Assembly (NCBI GenBank): GCA_003260075.1
Contig: QLIY01000123.1
Coordinates: forward strand, 124,001 to 188,000
Direction: 5' to 3'
DNA: 64,000 nt
Source of the DNA: Phallusia mammillata
Taxonomy: Eukaryota > Chordata > Ascidiacea > Phlebobranchia > Ascidiidae
The notes beneath the pieces were generated by a model. That model ran no database searches. It had not been told where the DNA came from and was given only the letters and a program-made list of their open reading frames with translations. Made by a program: the position numbers and the translations under genes. Below, piece by piece: positions 1 through 11,400 of the stretch (positions within the stretch are counted from its first letter, which is position 1; each line of letters begins with the position of its first letter).

Positions 1-1196
1 GTTTTGATTTAAAACATTTTTGGTACTGTACCTTGTGTGTACAAAAAATTTGGAGCATTTTTTCCTGCCAATCGAATAACACTAATTTCCAAAAGGATGA
101 TGTTGTGAAGGCCACGACATTTAGTAAGTTGTGATAGAAATCTCATTCTTAGTGGCCTTATTGCGGCTAAGTACAGGGCATTAGACTTTGAGAAACGCAA
201 GTGGCCGAAACAGGATCACTTTTTTTGCAAAAAGTGGAAAGCCCTGGTTATCTATAAACAATTGTAACACCCTTAGCAAAGGACAATCATTGCTAAAGGA
301 TACGTCCTAAACCGGCCAACTGCTACAAAGGTAAACTATAACTTTGAGATTAAGGCGGGTAAAATTTTGCCACGTTTTAAAAATTGATGCATGTAGTTTT
401 CACTTGAAATCACAATCTGGTTGAAAGTTACGCCGGGTGGAATACGGTCTAAGTTTTTTTTTACCAGGCTCTGAGTGCATCTCATTATGGAAAATGGAGT
501 TTAAAGCGTTCTTAATCGTTTTGGTTCGCCACTAAAGTCAATCACCTAGTTTTAATCCCCCCGTCCTCATAATTATGAACTTTTTTTTTATGTTTTAAAA
601 AGGTTTATTTGGTTCGTTCTAAGTGAAAAAATTAGCCAGTTTGACATTCTTGATAGGTTGCTTATTACCTTTCAAAACGATATAGACCTACTTACCATTT
701 TTTGCCTTTGCTTATTAAGCTTTTTACCTGACAGCCCACTTTAATTTAAAAAAATATTCACAAACGATATCCAAAACTGTTTTTCCCCCCCCCCTTTCAT
801 TTGGTTTGGTTTGTTTATCCCGCTGCGGGCCTGGCCGCGCCCCTTGGAAAAACTTCCTTAAGCTGACAAAGCGAAAGTAGCCTACTGCCTTATTCTATTG
901 TTTATCATCACGAGATGGAAACTTTTAAACCATTGTTGAGCCTCACAAGATGGAAAATTTGTCATAAACAGTCACGAGGGCCATGGGTTTGTTTGCGAAA
1001 ATGCAAATAAAGAAGGATGTGGGTACACCATTGTTTCGAAAAATATATAACCGATGTGCCAAGTTAAAGGCGCGAAGGCTAAGACTTCGCAGTTGTCCAA
1101 CTGATGTAGGCTACGCGTAGTGCTCGTTTACTTGAAGTTTTGTAGGCTAAATACAAAAGTAGTCTTGTTGATAAGTTGTCAAAAAAATCGGCCAGA
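1..1196. other. 5' flank of lysozyme gene, no gene seen
   Basis: No credible coding exon is visible. The stretch is AT-rich, with a C10 run at 785-794 that has no obvious flanking duplication. A TATA-like AAATATATAA lies at 1041-1050, about 150 bases before the lysozyme start codon. Confidence 0.6.
1041..1050 (+). promoter_or_regulatory. possible TATA element of lysozyme gene
   Basis: AAATATATAA lies 147 bases upstream of the ATG, which would leave a 5' UTR of roughly 120 bases. The link rests only on position and sequence; no transcript start can be seen. AT-rich DNA produces such matches by chance. Confidence 0.3.
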
Positions 1197-4100
1197 ATGA
1201 AGATCTGTTTTTTGCTTTCGTTACTCATCGGAATTCAAGCTTTTGGAAGTAAGTAAAAACTGTCATACTTCTTAAATCAGTAAAGAACAATCCAATTTCC
1301 CCCCCCCCCTTGCTTTCGTTACTCATCGGAATTCAAGCTTTTGGAAGTAAGTAAAAAATGTCATACTTGTTAAATCATTAAACATGTTTTTGTTTGATGG
1401 TTACATACATTTCAAAGAACAATCCAATTTTTATTGTCAGGCGTTTTGGGGTACTATGGAATTTATGGAAATATTGCATCCCTAAATCCTACTGGTGCAT
1501 CACAGGCTACTGCATCTAGTGATGGTTTGAATTACAAAGGTATTTAGCCTACTTTAAGTTAGCAATGTAGCCAATATATGTGCTGTTTTTAAAAAAGTTG
1601 TTTTCATTGACATATAGCCTAGGCTACCCTCTTTTGGGTGTCTACATGTAGGCGATTACCAAACATTGTAAATTGTAATGTGCGACTTTTGTTTTAAAAT
1701 TACCTTATTACGCCAAGCCTATTGACCAAGCATGCACCATATGATAAGGCAAAGGCTAGAAAAATCTGCCCCCCCCCCATCACAGGCTACTGCATCTAGT
1801 GATGGTTTGAATTACAAAGGTATTTATCAATATTTAGCCTACTTTAAGTTAGCAATGTAGCCAATATATGTGTTGTTTTTTAAAAAGTTGTTTTCATTGA
1901 CATATAGGCTACACTCTTTTGGGTGTCTACATGTAGGCGATTACCAAACGTTGTAAATTGTAATGTGCGACTTTTGTTTTAAAATTACCTTATTACGCCA
2001 AGCATGCACCATATGATAAGGCAAAGGCTAGAAAAATCTAGTCTGCGGTGGGATTCAAATCCACGACAGGAGTCCGGGACTCGGGCTCTACCAACTGAGC
2101 TACACACGCTCAGTGGTGAACCAATCAAAAGTTGAATTACAAGCACCATTGCCTGTCTCGTATGCTGCACATGTAGTTAATCTAAAGATTAATTACAGCA
2201 TTACCGTTTCCGGTGTATTTCTTCGCCCATGAAACAAACAGTAAACATATAGGCTATCATTTGATCAGTAAATGCTTGTTACTTCAAATTAAACATTTTG
2301 ATGTATTTAGGAGTAAGAGCTTCACAAAAGATGGCCCGTACAGACTTGGCAGCAATGAACAAGTACAAAAGAACCATTGTAGAGGCAGCCCGTGCGAAGA
2401 ATTTTGACCCGGCTGTTATCGCTGGTAGGCAGCATAACTGTGTGGTTAGGCTAGGCCTATATACCGTAGCCTAAAGTAATTTTACCGGTTTTAAAATCAC
2501 ATTTAAAGCAAGCTTTAGGCTAATCGTTATGTATTTGCGTTATGCGCAATAAGAAACCAATTTACCAGCAAACTAAATCTCTTTTAATAGAGTTCAATGA
2601 CATAAACAATCACTGGCTGGAAAGCACTATGGGTGGATTATAACTTGTTGATAGCCTACTGTACAGTGCACCTTACTAATTGCAAAGTAAAACAATTTAC
2701 GTCTTATTTCTTGCACGTGGTCTATTGCGCTTTTCTCTGATTCGAACCAATACCGACTCGCTAAGCTGGTGGCCATGTGAAATTTTGTTTTCTATTTCTC
2801 ATTAAATTACGGGTTGCATGTATTTCAGGTATAATAAGCCGGGAAAGTCGTGCCGGAAAAGTATTACGCAATGGTTGGGGTGATCATGGAAACGCATTTG
2901 GCCTTATGCAGGTTTGTGTGAAACAACCAAGCTATATTATTTTCTTTGTTCAAAATGCGAATGTACACAACATATAATTTGTACAAAAGTGTATTAGAAG
3001 GCCACCTTTACTTATTCGTGCATTCTTATCGGACAAACAATGAAATGTGACAAAAGGCAATACCGTTATTATCAGAGTTGTTAACGGGCCTGAAATTGGT
3101 GCCCGGACCCAAAAGTACAAGCCTAAATCACGGCTCGAACCCGGATCGTTTTTTTAAAGCCCGTTTAGGCCCATAAACGTGATTTACCAGGCTATACTTG
3201 AAAGCCTCTGAAAAGACAAACACAACGGACAATGGCCTTGAACAAGGCGTTTAGGGGTTGTAAGACATTACGTAGCTACTTAGCCAGTTAATTTTATTTC
3301 TGAATAAAAATACTGAAAGAAAAAGAATCAAGTCCGTTTTTTAAGAAACCTAAGCCCGAACCCGCCCGACTTACAGCAGTGATAAGCATTTCATTGTGTC
3401 ATTGACGGTGCTTAGAACAAGATATCACGTAATTTTACCCACACAAGTGTTATAGTTTACTCTACTGTTATAGTTTACTTGAATGTACAATAATTGCTGG
3501 CAAACCAATTCGAAAGAAACAGCGACTAAACGGACTAATTTTAATTTTACAGATTGACAAACGGTACCACACACCCCCCCCCCCTTTTTTAAAGCCCGTT
3601 TAGGCCCATAAACGTGATTTACCAGGCTATACTTGAAAGCCTCTGAAAAGACAAACACAACGGACAATGGCCTTGAACAAGGCGTTTAGGGGTTGTAAGA
3701 CATTACGTAGCTACTTAGCCAGTTAATTTTATTTCTGAATAAAAATACTGAAAGAAAAAGAATCAAGTCCGTTTTTTAAGAAACCTAAGCCCGAACCCGC
3801 CCGACTTACAGCAGTGATAAGCATTTCATTGTGTTATTGACGGTGCTTAGAACAAGATATCACGTAATTTTTCCCACACAAGTGTTATAGTTTATTCTAC
3901 TGTTATAGTTTACTTGAATGTACAATGATTGCTGGCAAACCAATTCGAAACAAACAGCGACTAAACGAACTAATTTTAATTTTACAGATTGACAAACGGT
4001 ACCATACACCAACAGGAGCATGGGACTCAGTGACCCACGTTAAGCAGGGCAGTCAGATTTTGATTGACAGCATTAGAGCAGTGCAACGGAAAAAGCCAAA

Positions 4101-4263
4101 TTGGTCCCAGGCACAACAGTTACAGGGTGGGGTGGCTGCTTATAACTTTGGAGTGCGTAATGTGCGATCATGGGCTAATTTGGACGGGGGCACAACCCAT
4201 AATGATTATTCCAACGATGTGATTGCAAGGGCAAAATATTACCGTGACAATGGTTATAACTGA
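1197..4263 (+). CDS. goose-type (g-type) lysozyme, five exons, complete
   Basis: This enzyme hydrolyses beta-1,4 bonds of peptidoglycan and is probably a secreted antibacterial effector. Exons are 1197-1248, 1441-1539, 2311-2424, 2829-2911 and 3988-4263; the first three introns are phase 1 and the last is phase 0. The product is 207 residues. It starts with a hydrophobic signal peptide ([17 protein letters not shown]). The family core follows: IISRESRAG with Glu94, [13 protein letters not shown] with Asp107, then Asp118 in IDKRYH. Spacings of 13 and 11 match goose Glu73/Asp86/Asp97. A family-typical GGVAAYNFG segment lies in exon 5. No cysteine occurs after the signal peptide, unlike vertebrate secreted forms. 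Parts of exon 2 and the exon 5 acceptor recur in duplications joined by C runs, probably assembly artefacts. The reading frame is intact across all junctions. Family assignment is secure; activity is inferred. Confidence 0.93.
1299..1309. repeat. C11 run at duplication junction
   Basis: Sequence 1211-1298 (end of lysozyme exon 1 and intron start) recurs after the C run from 1310 with point changes and one extra segment of about 33 bases. The second copy of the exon end is not needed for the reading frame. It is probably an assembly join of two alleles. Confidence 0.7.
1769..1778. repeat. C10 run at duplication junction covering exon 2 end
   Basis: Sequence 1499-1768 recurs at 1779-2036 with a few substitutions. 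It includes the 3' part of lysozyme exon 2 and its donor site. The second copy lacks the exon's acceptor and 5' half, so it is not a functional extra exon. Confidence 0.7.
2039..2108 (-). tRNA. tRNA-like Pol III sequence, probably degenerate
   Basis: On the minus strand a near-perfect A box (TAGCTCAGTTGG), a paired D arm (GCTC/GAGC) and a T arm with loop TTTGAAT are visible. About five of seven acceptor pairs form, and a T5 terminator lies just downstream. The anticodon arm is about three bases short and cannot form a normal 7-base loop, so no anticodon can be assigned. It is probably a tRNA pseudogene or a tRNA-derived SINE head lying in lysozyme intron 2. Confidence 0.45.
3074..3376. mobile_element. 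non-autonomous TIR element, GTTGTAAG-CGGGC family, copy 1
   Basis: The ends are near-inverted repeats: about GAGTTGTTAACGGGC on the left and GCCCGACTTACAGCAGTG on the right. The interior is rich in CCCGAACCC and GGCCC words. Similar copies lie at 17226-17457 and 37486-37786. No coding capacity is seen. It sits in lysozyme intron 4, and its right part is repeated after the C run at 3574. Confidence 0.5.
3574..3584. repeat. C11 run at ~420-bp duplication junction
   Basis: Sequence 3149-3573 recurs at 3585-4008, with a few differences. The duplication includes the acceptor and first codons of lysozyme exon 5. The first copy is cut off by the C run after about 21 bases of exon, so only the second copy can be the real exon. 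Confidence 0.75.
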
Positions 4264-4476
4264 ATGCTAATGTGTGGCGGTTTTGTAAATATTTCATGTC
4301 AGTGTAGGTTACATTGTGCACTATAGAATTTTACCGTGATTTTGTACAAATGAAACTAAAATCGCATTTAATGGACTTTTTGTGTACATATTGTTGCGAC
4401 TCAATAACGTTTGGCTATTCCGGCTTGGTGATTGTTTTAATGTAATTGTGTCGCTATGTGTTCTTTTACCAAGCGA

Positions 4477-4482
4477 AATAAA
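4477..4482 (+). terminator. poly(A) signal of lysozyme gene
   Basis: A canonical AATAAA lies 214 bases after the lysozyme stop codon, and no earlier canonical hexamer was noticed in the 3' UTR. Position makes it the likely cleavage signal. Confidence 0.55.
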
Positions 4483-5984
4483 CTCAACTCGGACATGATC
4501 GCTATACGTCGCTGTTGCGCAATTTCCTGAAATCAAATCTGCGCTCCGAGAGACGTTTTTTATCTGAGCGTAATTCAGCTATTATTGTACTTCAATAATT
4601 ACTTTGTGTTATCGACTTAATAGTTTGGCTCAATCATTTTAACGGATAACGCACAAAAATTGAAAAAACAATTATATTCCACAAGTACACTGTTGTCAAA
4701 AACTGTTCAATTTCCGAAGTAGTTTGCACAATTGAATACAACTCGATAAAACGCACAAATGAAAAAAATGCTACAAATGGTTTTGACGTTGCTATTGTCA
4801 TTTGACGATACTTGTATAGAAATTACGCGAACACTGCATTAACGTAAACAACAAGCCTATGTCACAAATCTATTGCTGGCAAAAACTGTTTAATTTTAAA
4901 TGCATTTTTCTCAATTGAAACTTACAACTCGAAATAGCTTAAATTACAAATAAAAAAATTGCTACAAACGATTTTGACGTTGCTCTTGTCATCAGCACAA
5001 AATGAAAAAAAACAAAGTCCAAGAGTTGTCTTGGCATTTTGATGACAACGCAACCCCTTTTTGATTCCGTTATTTGTGTATTCAAGCATCTCTTTGTTTC
5101 CAAAACATGTCCCTGAACGAAACTTTAAAAGTGGAGAATTTGGATTTAATTTGGCCAATGGGTCTTAACCTCAAGGTTCCTTATGATTGCATCGTTTTCA
5201 CCACAAACCAAAATTCCCCAAGTTGCAATGCAGCAATGTGACTTGGATTTACGACTAATCCAATATTCGTGCTTGTGCAAGATAGGTTTTGTCACAAATT
5301 CCACTGTGACATCCGCCTGAACTTGAACCGGTTTACAAATCTGATTAAGTTTTGAACCTGTGGTCATGACAATGCTGTTCTAGAAAAGGTCACCAATGTT
5401 CCGAAACCACACGCGTTTTTAAAAGAAATTACTTCCAAATTTTGATTTAATGACAAAAAAATGAAAATTTAATCAAATATGAACACCGTCTAAGTATGAC
5501 AAAAACAAAAATTTTGACACATATTATTTTTACAGTGTTGTACCAATACAATAACACTTCCAGTAGAAAAGATAGCCTATTTTTGTTTTTTGCAGAAAAC
5601 TACAGTTTCAATATGTGAATGTATGCACTACTATTTTGAAGTTCCAATTCCCAGGCAAAAACAATGGCACGAATGCATAATTATTATCTTCACTTTGTTT
5701 CGAACCATAATATGTTATTAACGACAAGCAACTGTAAGATATCTGTGTTATTTCGTGTCAAGTGTTTGTCTCGGAATCGGAAAACACACTGTCGTCAGTA
5801 GCAATTAAACAATTCAATGTCTGACACCTGAGTGTTAATTGAATGTTTCAAACTTTTCAGATTCTGTATTGTTTGGCCAAAAATCGTGCGGCATTTACAA
5901 TAGTGCAAAAACGAATTACAAAATTGCAATTCCCAATGGATTTTTTGTATTTTAATCTGCAATCATTTCGCGCTTGGTGATGTC

Positions 5985-6150
5985 AGTTTAATGACGTCAC
6001 ACGCATCAACAACGTCGTATGACGTCATTGCATCATTTAACACGCATATTTGTAGGTTTTGCATTTGTATGAAATGATGAAAAGCAGTAGCAATATGCTG
6101 ACGTTATAATAATGGCTGCGTCACTTTTACAACGATGACGTCATTAGGTA
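5985..6150. promoter_or_regulatory. cluster of CRE-like TGACGTCA palindromes
   Basis: Three TGACGTCA-type sites (ATGACGTCAC, ATGACGTCAT and GATGACGTCATT) fall within about 150 bases. TGACGTCA is the CREB/ATF full site. The motif is also common elsewhere in this window, so a regulatory role is only a possibility. Confidence 0.3.
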
Positions 6151-6938
6151 GATTTACATACCACGTCAGCTAAGCTAAAAAGAAACAAAGAGTGTTTGTG
6201 TTGACATTTCAACTATCATAGGTATTCGAAAAACGATAATCAACTTCAAATTTTATTTGAAAACGCCCTGAATTGCGAATTACTAAACGTTAATAGGTTG
6301 AAACGCGTTTGCACGGCCACCGCAGACTAAATACGTTTACGTGTTAACGACTTAGTCTTCCTGCTTTTAATGCCAACTTAATTACAAAATGTGCCACATC
6401 TACATTAATATTACGGAAATGTAAAACCACTACATGGTTGGAATTGCATAAAAAAACGTTTGTGTTGGTTGTTTAATTCCCTTGGTTTCGCTATACGTGT
6501 ATGGCATGGGTTACCCTAACAACTGAAATGTCGGTTTGCTTTTAATGTGGTTTCGAACGGCTGAACCCAACATGCTTGTCAATTAGGTTGGCACGCGAAA
6601 CAATTTTTGATGGCATTTCAAACGATTTACGAGTTCATATTCAAAAACGTCTCGATATGGTTGAAACTATTTCATTGCTTGTTTTTAGTTTAATATGATA
6701 TATTAGTCTTAAAAAGCAGTTCACTCACCGTTGAAAAAAATGGCTGTTTTTTTATTTATATTCAAATTAGGTGTCACAAACAACTGTTACACCCAAAACT
6801 CTTAGCTCGCCAAGTCATTACTTTTTGACATAACAAGTAACCAGTAAATTGACATCCAACGTTCAAAAGGTTACTGACGGTTGGACTAAACCTACCTAAT
6901 CCAGTTTGAAAATTCCAACTGAAATTATATTTAATTAT

Positions 6939-6948
6939 CCCCCCCCCC
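6939..6948. repeat. C10 run at duplication junction
   Basis: Sequence 6846-6938 recurs at 6949-7040 with about 4% difference. The C run lies exactly between the copies. Confidence 0.75.
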
Positions 6949-8335
6949 TAAATTGACATCCAACGTTCAAAAGGTTACTGACGGTTGGACTAAACCGATT
7001 CAATCCAGTTTGAAAATTTCAACTGAAATTATATGTAATTAAAATTATTTTTAAAATTATAACAAAAGATACATAAAATTAAAATTAAATTTCTCCAAGT
7101 TAGGGCCACTGATTGAATTCAATATATGATAACGTAATACGCTTTTTAATGGACCCATGGCTGGCATTTGATGCTCAATTTTCATGAAATTACATTCCTG
7201 CGTAACGATGTGATTAAAAAATAGCCATTAAATCATATAAGGTGTACAAAATCGTCGAGTGTGAATCAGTTATAAAGTGTGACAGGGTTAAAAGGCGACG
7301 GTTTAAATGCTACAGCGCCACGCGTTTTGGAACTGTTTCAAGCATAAGTAATGACTTTTTTTTCGGCACGCCCAAATTGTTGTTTGGTGATTGGGAAATT
7401 CTTGGAATATTTAATGCGTGTTATCACTACGTAGTTTGGTATAAGTTGGCCTTTCACAGCCCATGACTTGATATTTTACAACTGGTTTGTTTCTGGCCTA
7501 TGTGATAAAAAATATGCATTCCATTGAAAGGGCAATTCCGTAACAGTCCTATTATGGATGTTCGTTTTCCAGCTGTTCTTTATTGTAGTTGAAAGTTTAC
7601 ACCACAACTACCATTTAGTTTGGGTTTTATACTGAGTTCTATTTTGTCATATGTGATCATTTTCACGCTGTTATAATAAATTTGGTAATTATAGACTAAA
7701 AATTCGATTAAAACAGTGTGAAGTGGCCATTTAAACGTTGATGTTATGCTGAGTAGTTTTAAAGGAAAAATACGTTTATTGCTCTGAAACAGCAGACAAA
7801 ACATTATTAAAATAAACTATGCAATTTTCGAACGATTGCTTCATACCAATTATTATGCCATTTAGCAGAAGATGGACGTCGCATTGTTAGTGGACAAGTG
7901 CTACCAAACAAAAAACAATTTTGACCGCTTTTGAATTAAAATTCCTTTCAAACGAATTCATTTGCATTTAATTATCCGCTCTTTGCTTCGGTATAAATTG
8001 AAACAGTTCCAATGATTTGAAAACTGTCTTGGCTGCAAAAATGGAGATTGACATTTAACTTCTAACTTGCTGCAAAATGCACTGTTTGCAAAACTGCACG
8101 CCAACAAAGATTACGTAACTGCTGACGTAACTGGGTCACGATCTGGGCTGTTTATGTTGGGACAAAAACTTCGGCAAAAAACTACTATAATGAACATAGT
8201 TTCGGGCAAGTATTTTTATGATTTTATATTGGGTTTTACAAGTTCGAAGAATTGTTTAACATTCCAGGTGTATATGTTTATCACTGATTTAGACAGTAAA
8301 GAATGTTTCATATCATTTATTTGCTCCATGCTTTT

Positions 8336-8441
8336 TTTTTCACGGGGTTCGACCCAGGACACTCCCGGGGACGAATCCCGATCATGGTTTTATGTCTGTA
8401 TATGGGTCGGGCGCGCCGGACCATTCGACCAAGTTCCTGCC
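8336..8441 (-). mobile_element. tRNA-derived SINE, copy 1
   Basis: Minus-strand sequence is about 90% like the copy at 35161-35280. It has the A-box region near the head, a B-box-like GGGTCGAACCCC near the tail and an A-rich 3' end (T run on plus). It is flanked by perfect 12-base direct repeats CTCCATGCTTTT at 8324-8335 and 8442-8453. That is the signature of LINE-mediated insertion. Confidence 0.75.
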
Positions 8442-8453
8442 CTCCATGCTTTT

Positions 8454-11400
8454 ACATTGATACTGTGACACTGAGCAGACATCACTTTGGTTCCCAAGCA
8501 GTTGCTTGGCCATTGTGAGCCAGATTCCTCAGTGGTGTATGCCCATCGCACAGACTAGGTGAGGCATGGGAGTTTACCCTGTTACTCCCAACAAACTGGA
8601 GTGCCGTTGGATGGTTACACTATCCAATACGACCGATCTCTCGTCACCAGCTGCACTGATGAGACCTCTTTGGTCGAAACAGTGTGCACTGTCTGCAACT
8701 TACCAAAGAATGTTTAGTTGTTGTAATGGGGCAAAGGTTATCCGACAGGCATCTCTTGCAAGTATTATAGAATCTGAAACTAAAATGCACACATATCTGC
8801 ATATAAAACATAGGTATTTTTGAAACAATTTGAAAAACTTTCACGTGCCCAATACAATTTCTTAGTTACCGAACCTTTACACTCAAAATCTTTTAAACTC
8901 CAAATCAGTTAAGGTTGCCTTTTGTTCAAACAAAATCGTTTCAAATTCTCGGGTTCTGATTTCAAACTGTTGACCCGTTCCAAGAAGCAACCGAATGTTT
9001 TTGATATTTTGTAAGATCCCAATTGTTCAGAGCAAACCTATATAAGTCACGTGACATTTCGGCGTCATGATGTAACCGTTTGTCGTCACCGGACGTTAAA
9101 TGGCATTGCGTTTCTTGGTAATGTCATTTTTTTTACCCTCGCGCAGCATTGAAAAGAAATCAAATAGGAGTTAAAATCAAATAGAAAATAGGAGTTACTT
9201 CACAGGAAAGACACCGTTTTTTTGAGATTGCAGCCGAAGATAATATCGGGTTCAATTGCGTCTTCAGCTCAACTAGGAGTTAACAAGAAAACGAGGGCAT
9301 GAAATTTAAGACACGCCCTATACCTGTCGCTTTTGTGCTTTAAGACGCTGGTTCAAAATCCCAAATCAGACACAATCATCTCAAGATTTTGTCTTATTGT
9401 GTGATTTGTGCCTTGCATGTGTCAACACAAATCACTTTTTTGTCCAAAAGTTCGTAGTTTATTTGTCTATTTTTTAAAGCAGTTGTAAGTATAATGTAGT
9501 TTTTTTTTGAAAAAAGACATACCACCAACGAAATAAGCTAACCTCAGTCCAATCGGACCCGTTTGGAATCCCCAAAATGTCCGGATCAGGCGAAGATCCG
9601 GAATAACCCATGTCGATTACTTAAAGCTATACCATGCACGTTACAAATCATTTGTGCATCAAGTTTTGTCCGAATTGGGCGAAGATCCGGATACACCGCA
9701 TCCGGTTTAACCTAGGTGTATTTAATACTGTAGTATAAAACATAGAGACGTAAGAAGCATGCTAAAAGTAACCTGTAAAGTCGTCTGAGGTGGGCCACCC
9801 TTTTGTTAAAAATGTGTATATGCTTCACATGATAGTCACATTCGATGTTTTGTTCATAGGCCTATAGTATCCGTATAACGAACTTTAAAACGGACTCTTT
9901 TACTAATTAGGTATAAATCACTTTTGTACTTCAGAACTATCGTGCTTTTCATGTGTTGGTGCCAGTTTCTTGGGTTACTGTTGTCTTTTTGGTTATTAAG
10001 GTTAGGAACTACGTTATAACGATTTGAGTAGTGAGGTTTTATCCGAGTATGCGACATTTGAATGTCAGTTATGTTGGAATAAGAACAAAATATTTTGCTT
10101 AAAGAAAAAAAATGCTGAAACTTCTCTGTCACGTTAAGAAATTTACAATTTTGGTGTATTTTTTAATATGCATATAGCTCACTAATTTTTTCGTGATGAT
10201 GTCCTTGATTCCTAACTAGCTCCAGACTCTTTACTGTGTGTCGAATTTACGTCGTGAATCATAATGATTTAACCTGGAACGTCGTTGCCACGATTTTTTG
10301 CCATATGTAATGTTGCAAACGTGTCTGTCCATGGTGATAATTAGGGTAATTTGGCAAAATTTATCAATTTTTTTTGCACACGTTCAATACCGGAGATGGG
10401 AATTAGGAAATGTTGGTTAATTATTGTTCGCATTTGATTTTTAAAGGTTAATTTGATAAACGTTAAACGGATCCACCCAACGTTCAAACTATTCGTCTTG
10501 TTCACCACGCAAGAACTTAATAATGAATCTGTGTTGATTTTGCTCACAAACACATTGGTGTAAAATATGGCCAAGTTGGTATCTTTGTCTTGTAGAAAAT
10601 AAGTTGGCGTCTTTTTAGAGCACTAAGCTTAAAATCTTTAGGTGTAAAAATGCCCAGATGGTAAACTTTTTGAAGCAAGAAATGATGTTGCTGCTCTCTC
10701 AGAGCACTGGTTCCTAACGGTGGGCCATGGGCTGTCATAACTTTTGACAGCACAATTTTAATATTTTTCAAACTTAACAGCATGTAATGAGCCATCGATT
10801 TTTTACTAAATATTTGGACCATGTCATTAAAAAGTTTTGAAACCATTGTTTTAAAGCATCATTTTTTAAAAACAACAACAACATAGTTAAACTACTGTTT
10901 TTTCTCTGAGTTAGTCGTAGAAGTTGCAAAACATAATTCTCTTTCATAAAAATTAAGTTTATAAAACATTTGCACTGAATTGCGTAATTAGACAAAGCAA
11001 ACAACAAGAATTTAAGGGAAAGTTCGGTGAAATAACAGTTCCGATGTTTTGTGGGATTTCCCACATGTTTAACTTTCAATCACTCAATATATCCCATGCT
11101 AATTACTTTAAAATGATGTCATAAATCAATAAAAAGGGGACAAATCTGCACGGAAACCAACATTCTGGAAGCGTTCTAGCGGAGTTCCCCAATTTTCTAA
11201 CATTATCTTGATCAAAGCTCTTAAACCGGAAGAAAACATTACGGATTTGTCTGCCAAATTGCATTAAAAAATTTGCAAAATATTTTTGGAAACACTTTTA
11301 GAAAGGATTTTACCCTTATCATTTCGAAAAAAATGATTCTTATAATTTATCGGCCTTTTGGGGCAAAATATTACGTCATTGAATCAACTTACATTTTTAA

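Larger units (their letters stand above)
4483..8323. other. intergenic, no gene recognised
   Basis: Short open frames here show no domain, no codon bias and no splice-consistent continuation. Notable contents are a cluster of GACGTCA-type palindromes between about 5990 and 6150 and one C-run duplication at 6939. Confidence 0.6.

Noticed and set aside
1779-1828. Extra lysozyme exon
   Set aside because: It is the partial second copy of exon 2 after a C run. It lacks an acceptor and would add redundant residues.
10708-10848. hAT-like element (CACTGGTTCCTAAC ... GAAACCATTG)
   Set aside because: The ends are only loosely inverted and no matching 8-base target duplication was found.
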